Shown here: positions 59,251 to 64,000 of the stretch, piece by piece
Layout: the number at the start of each line of letters is the position of its first letter
How positions within the stretch are numbered: position 1 is the first letter of the stretch
Origin: Haematococcus lacustris
Taxonomy: Eukaryota > Chlorophyta > Chlorophyceae > Chlamydomonadales > Haematococcaceae
NCBI GenBank assembly: GCA_030144725.1
Contig: JASKMD010000009.1
Span: 2,395,031-2,459,030 of the forward strand
Direction: 5' to 3'
Length of the DNA: 64,000 bases
Program-made: the position numbers and the translations under genes
Notes under the pieces: generated by a model
Databases searched by the model: none
Told to the model about the DNA's origin: nothing
What the model saw: only the letters and a program-made list of their open reading frames with translations

Positions 59251-61210
59251 CGGCCACCTCACCGACAGCTTCCCCCTTGCGTCGGGGCTGCTGCAGGGTA
59301 GCGGGGCCTCCCCGCTTACTGGTGCATCGTGCTCCAGCCGCTGGTCAGCTACCTCAGCTCGCTCCAGCTGGCAGGCCGCATCAGCACCCCCACCATCACC
59401 TCCAGCCCTCTGGCTATGCATAGGGCCGCCCTGACCCCCGCGCTCCCCTCCAAGGAGTATGCGGACGACCTCACCATCGTGGTGCTCGATCGGGTCAGAG
59501 ACGGGAAGGTGGTAGTGGAGGCCCTAGGCCTGTTCCGCGCCGCTGGGGGCCCTGCGCTGAGTGTGAGCAAGAGCTCAGCCCTGCCGTGCGCCCAGCCAGA
59601 GCCCGGGCTGGGTAACCAGGGGGGCTCGGGCCCCGAGGGGGCGGGGAGGGGAGGAAGGGTGGGTGACGGGGGGGAAGGGGGCTGGCAGGGGCAGGTGGGC
59701 GAGCAGGGGCTAGGGGGTGGGCTGGGGGAAGGTGGCGGGCTAGGACAGCAGCAGGGCGGGCGGGAGCAAGGTGGGGAGCAGGTGCCGGAGGTGGTCATCC
59801 CAGCTGTCCGAGCGGGGGTGCCAGTGCGCCACCTGGGGGTCCCTCTTGGGGCGGCCTCCTACGCTGCCACCAGCAAGGCCGCCTTCGGTGGGGCGGCTGC
59901 GGCCATGATGGCAGCCTCCCTCCCTTGGCGGCCCCAAGGCCTCAACCTCCTGGGGCGGGTGCAGGTGGCACAGCAGTGCCTGGCCTCCAAGTCCATCTAC
60001 CAAATGGCCTTCGTGCAACCCTCCGCTCCTCTGACGCAAGCCATGGCCTTGGCTGTCAACCGCTTTGTGGCAGCCTCAGATCTGCCCCAGGAGCGCAGCC
60101 CTAACAGCAGCCGCCTCTACCCTAGCAAGGCCATCTGCGTGATGCCCCGGGGGGAGGGAGGGGTGGGGCTTCCCGACCTGGGGGTCACCAGCACGGCCAT
60201 GCTGGCGAAGATGCTGGCCCTGCTCTGGTCGCCCCGGGTTCGTCCCTGGCAGCCTCTGACCCACAGCCTGCTGGCAGACCCCTCCCACGGCCTCAGCACG
60301 TGGGTCATCACCGACCCCACCGCCACCCCCTCGCGAGGCATCAGCCCGCGGCTGCAAGCTCACGTGGCGGCCCTGGCTGAGCTCAAGCTGTTCCGTGCGG
60401 TGCCCCCCGCTAGCCAGTCCTTCTTCTCGGTGCTGGCAGAGCCGCTGTGGTACAACGCGCAAGTCCGCATGAACCCAGTAGCTAGGGAGGCAGCAGCTGA
60501 GCAGGGTTGGACCCACGTCCGCCACGTGAGGGAAGCCCTGCATAGCCCCCAGCTGGAGGGGGAGGCCCGATGGGCTGCCGACCTGGTCAGGGCTTGCCTC
60601 CCCGAGCCCTGGCAGGGCATGGTGGACCGCCTGCAGCCTCCTCAGCCGGAGTGGGAGTGCCTGAGGGTTGGGCCAGGGGTGGGGTTTGTGATGCGGCGCA
60701 CCCCCCTGCTCCAGCCCTCCCACTGGGTGGGCCCCAACGGCCGCCTCTACTCCCTAGACCCCACAGGGCAGGGGCCCCTAGGGGCTTTCTGGGCGGAGGG
60801 AGGGGCGGCCTGGGAGCCAGCTGCTGTGGCCCGTCTCAACAAGCCCAGCTACAGGCTGACTCCGGAGGAGCGAGCCACCCACCTTCGCCCTCTACCCGCC
60901 CAGCATCACGTGGCGCAGGAGCAGGCTCAAGGGCAGGAGCAAGGAGGAGCCGGGGCGCTTGGCAGGGGAGGGGGGCGGGCAAGGGGGCGGGGCGGGGGCA
61001 GGGGGCGAGGGCGTGGAGGAGGTGGAGGGCGTAGGGGAGCAGGGGGCGGGGCGGGAGGGCAGGCTGCCGACCCAGCTGACGAGGGGCCTGGCACCTGGCC
61101 TAAGGAGGAGTGGCTCTTGGGCCCCTGGGCTCACCTGCAGCTGGACCCTCAGGTGTGGGGCATGGGCACCACCACCCTCCTGGACTTCTCTGTCAAGCAT
61201 GCCAGGGTGC
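59251..61210 (+). mobile_element. L1-type LINE, copy E, right part (RT to linker)
   Basis: LINE sequence continues exactly where it stopped at 27018, at CGGCCACCTCACC. It carries the family-wide one-base loss near 59315, then an open frame through YADD (about 59459), the glycine-rich insert and the RT thumb to 61210. There the next LTR element cuts it about 1 kb before the zinc finger. The A-tail of E is not in the window, unless E continues beyond the right edge. Confidence 0.87.
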
Positions 61211-61667
61211 TGTAAGAGTACACGATTGCACGGTAGGATGCATGAACAAATGCTGTTTTTCTTTTACATGAAGTGCCACGTTGCCTAATGACGTTGTTTC
61301 TCACTAAATGATGTCGGTAGGTTTTAAGCGAGTTGTTGTAGTGTTTACGGAGAAGAAGAGAACTGAAGAACAACAGTCCTTTGTGCACGGAATACTGTAA
61401 GACTTCTCCCTAACGGTTACGGTCGGTCTGCCTCAAACACCTACGGTCCTTCGGTCCTCTACGGTTCTTAGCGAATTCGGGCGTTGTTGCTTTACAAGCA
61501 ATAGTAAGTCAGCCTTAGCGATTCTTAGCTCCAGCGTCGAGCTGAGACCTAGCCGTAGTTAACACTACGAGACTTCTAGAAGCCAACCTTGGGCTGAAAG
61601 AAGTCCTTAGACCCATTAGCGCTTGCATTTACGAGTTTTTCCGGGCCCACGCATTACAACTGTTGCA
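61211..61667 (+). repeat. Probable 5' LTR of the right-hand element
   Basis: About 457 bp with TG...CA ends, bounded on the left by LINE sequence and on the right by a putative primer-binding site. With no second copy in the window, the right border is a judgement from motif position only. Confidence 0.55.
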
Positions 61668-62817
61668 TCTGGTTTCCCCTTTCACGTTCATCGCAGTGCC
61701 ACTTACCTTCGACGAGGCTTTAGACGTGGACCTCCCTTCCGGGGCTAGCACCCCGCGAAATTCTGTCTCTTCATTCAGCCCGTCCAGCCTACAGCTGAGC
61801 CCTTCGCCAAGCGGAGAATATCAGCCCATCACCTCAGCCACACTTCCGAACGCGCCCCCAGCTCAGCTCGCACAGGCGGAACAGCCTGTGCAATTTCGCA
61901 GCCCAGCGTTTGCTTTAGTTTCCACGGGTAACCGTGAGGCGCACCAGGCGCTGCACGGGTGTCAGCAGTGCCAATCTTTCAAGGCGGCAGCGGACTACTA
62001 CTCCGGGCTAGCAAGGGCACGAGGTGAGCAGCTTGCTCAACAACGTAAGTACATAGAGCAGCTCCTAGGCATTGTGCGCAGCCTTGCTGTAGCACCCAGT
62101 GCACCTTTAGGCGTATCTACACGCTACGTGGCACCACCGCCACCCCCACCGCCTCCACCTAGACGCCAGCCAGCACCACAGGCACACCCAGCCTACCAGG
62201 GACAAGCACCGCCACCTACCCCCTCCCACTCCGCCCAACACAACAGGGACGGATACCAGCAGCGCCAGCGTCGTCGTCTCTAGCCACAGCCCATGGCACA
62301 GCCTGACAGCATGGAGACCATCATAGCTGCTTTTAACGCACTTGGCGCCACGATGGACAGGATTGTGCGGCAGCAGGAGCAGCAGCACGCCGCTCAGGCA
62401 GAGCCACGGGTTACACCGGGTCTAGTCAAGCTGACAGACGTACAGCCGTTTGATGGCAAGGGTAGTGTTTCTACGTGGTTGTTTCATGTGGAGGAGGTGT
62501 TTAAGTTGACTCCAGGCCTGACTGATGAGCAGAAGATAGTGTCCACTGGTGTAAAGCTCACAGGTTTGGCTGCCTCCTGGTATGTCTCTGTCCGGTCAGC
62601 CCCTAACGCGTCATTCATCTGGGACTTGTTCAAAGCAGCCCTTAAAGCAGCCTTTGTAACCCAGTCAGAAACAGCTAAGGCTCGAGACCAGCTTCATGTG
62701 GCCAGGCAAAAACCTAACCAGACGGCTCTCTCCTTCGCCACTCACCTGCGCAGCTTGTTTCTGCATATTCCTACCATCACCGAGGATGAACAACTAGACC
62801 GGTTCCGCCGTGGCTTG
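61668..62817 (+). pseudogene. Gypsy-type gag, interrupted
   Basis: The first part (to 62280) is Ser/Pro-rich with a short coiled helix (LARARGEQLAQQRKYIEQLL) and a polyproline run. It ends in a TAG at 62281. The same frame restarts at ATG 62293 with a clear retrotransposon gag core: VQPFDGKGSVSTWLFHVEEVF, then TGLAASWYVSV, then ALSFATHLRSLFLHIP and a final RFRRGL. The core is normally followed by more helices and a zinc knuckle. Here it runs into a minisatellite after RGLHP, so gag is truncated. Confidence 0.8.
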
Positions 62818-63036
62818 CACCCTTTTCGCCTCTCGCACTTTTCGCCTCTCGCACACTTTTCGCCTCTCGCACTTTTCGCCTCTCGCACTTTTCTTCACAC
62901 TTTTCGCCTCTCGCACTTTTCGCCTCTCGCACTTTTCGCCTCTCGCACACTTTTCGCCTCTCGCACTTTTCGCCTCTCGCACTTTTCGCCTCTCGCACTT
63001 TTCTGCACACTTTTCGCCTCTCGCACTTTTCGCAGC
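62818..63036 (+). repeat. 16-bp minisatellite following truncated gag
   Basis: Tandem CTTTTCGCCTCTCGCA units, some 18 bp (extra CA) and some deleted (CTTTTCTTCACA, CTTTTCTGCACA). The array keeps the gag frame open to about 63139, giving a repetitive tail of RLSHFSPLA type. Confidence 0.92.
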
Positions 63037-64000
63037 CTGCCGTTTCGCGTGGGTCGCGAGTTAGCGCCTCCCGTTAGCACAGCTAGCGTTTTCGCAGCAG
63101 GAGCAGCCGGAGGAGCGTTGTTTCGCAGTTTTTGTTGCTAAGGCAGCAAGTCGCGAGTTTCAGCCTGCGGAGCAGCTAAACAGCAAGGAGCAGGAGCTGC
63201 GTTAAGGTGGTGTGGTCGTCTCTGTCTGTCTGCTCTCAGCCGCAGCAGCCGCCACCAGCCGCCAGCAGCCGCCAGCAGCCGCCAGCAGCGCTTTTGCTCT
63301 TTTCGGCTTTCCGCTTCTTAACGTTTGTCAGGTTGCGCCAGCCGCAGCCGTTTCTCTCAGGCGCCGCCACCTGAGCGCCTCATCCCAGCCGCCGCTACCT
63401 CGCAGCTGCCGCAGGTGTAACCGCTCCAACCGCCTCCAGCAGCCTTTCCAGCCGCAGGTCCTTTCCTGCTATCGCTGTGTGCAGCTGCTGTCGCTTCTTG
63501 TGCGAGCCACAGCCAGCAGTTCGCGGGAGCCTACATCGCTATCGGTTTCCTGAGGCAACCGCCTCAACCGCTGCAGCTTCCGCCCAGCTGCCCTTCCCCC
63601 ACCCTCTTCTCCTTCTCCCCCGCTTCCTCCTCCCCCCGCGTGCCTCGCCTTCTGCCGGCGCCTGTCGCGTCACTGCCTAGGAGACGACAACGGTCGGAGG
63701 CCCACCGCCGGGGTTTGCTCCACTGAATTCAGTGCGAGCCGGCGTACCTGAGCACCAGCCTAGCCCCCGGGTCAATGGGGGAAGGCTGAGTTAAGTGCTC
63801 AACCAGTGCGCTTGACCCTTAGTTTGTGCCCGTCTCAAGCTCGCGTGTTGCCTGCGCCTGTGGCCCTCCAGGTGCTTCGGCTTATCGCGTCATGGAGGCC
63901 AGCTGCAGATCGCAGCAGCTTGTGCCTGTCTTTCGGCACTTTGCGTGGTCCCGGGCCCCTCTCTTGTCCCGGGACCCATGCCCTCCCCTTTTTGAGCCCC
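63037..64000. other. GC-rich sequence, not assigned
   Basis: It holds a short CAGCCGC(CAG) repeat (63238-63290) and pyrimidine-rich runs (63580-63640). Open frames are short, proline/serine-rich and lack motifs. It could be the interior of another non-autonomous element or a host 5' region. I see nothing decisive. Confidence 0.5.

Larger units (their letters stand above)
61211..62817 (+). mobile_element. LTR retrotransposon, left end (Gypsy-type gag), incomplete
   Basis: It starts TGTAAGAG directly in LINE copy E (expected duplication GGTGC, 61206-61210, partner not seen). A probable LTR runs to about 61667 (ends ACTGTTGCA) and is followed by TCTGGTTTCCCC, similar to the primer-binding-like sequences of the other LTR elements here. 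A gag region follows. The right LTR and pol are absent from the window, or lost after the minisatellite at 62818. Confidence 0.7.

Overview
This window looks like transposon-packed nuclear DNA of a eukaryote, most likely a chlorophyte green alga. The reasons are GC-rich coding sequence, Ala/Gly/Pro/Gln-rich proteins, many short GT-AG introns in the only intact gene, and the mix of L1-type LINEs, a chromodomain Gypsy element, hAT and a Helitron-type Rep/helicase. I see no host housekeeping gene, no rRNA, no true tRNA gene and no CRISPR array. The species cannot be named from the sequence alone.

Layout. Bases 1-25473 are three head-to-tail copies (A, B, C) of one L1-type LINE: proline-rich N-terminus, apurinic-type endonuclease, reverse transcriptase, CCHC zinc finger, G-rich 3' UTR and A-tail. 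Copy B carries a SINE-like insert (12434-12989). Copy C carries a 333-bp TRIM (14652-14984) and a 3.1-kb non-coding LTR element on the minus strand (16930-20028). A fourth, 5'-truncated copy (E) begins directly on the A-tail of C. It is split by a very large Gypsy/chromovirus element (27019-59245), resumes at 59251, and is cut at 61210 by a further LTR element with a Gypsy-type gag. The window ends in a minisatellite and GC-rich sequence I could not assign.

The Gypsy element has 191-bp LTRs that differ at one base, a 5-bp target duplication (GTCAA), and three layers of damage. A 1.2-kb hAT relic sits in gag with an 8-bp duplication. The gag-end/protease/RT segment is repeated five times in tandem (period 2516 bp), joined each time by the same 19-nt filler copied from upstream gag. 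A 13.6-kb element (44130-57772) lies in the integrase.

That 13.6-kb element is the most unusual object here. It encodes an apparently intact 15-exon, 1851-residue Helitron-type Rep/helicase. Yet it is bounded by about 43-bp inverted terminal repeats starting CACTCACA and an apparent 2-bp target duplication, and it carries 22-bp satellite arrays in opposite orientation on the two sides of the gene. Canonical Helitrons have neither terminal inverted repeats nor target duplications.

Head-to-tail L1 copies in which one copy starts on the A-tail of another, with younger transposons nested inside, resemble the Zepp/ZeppL clusters known from Chlorella and Chlamydomonas, which mark subtelomeric or centromeric DNA. 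A centromeric or similar heterochromatic origin is an inference. Apart from the Rep/helicase gene, essentially every coding region is broken by stops, frameshifts or insertions.
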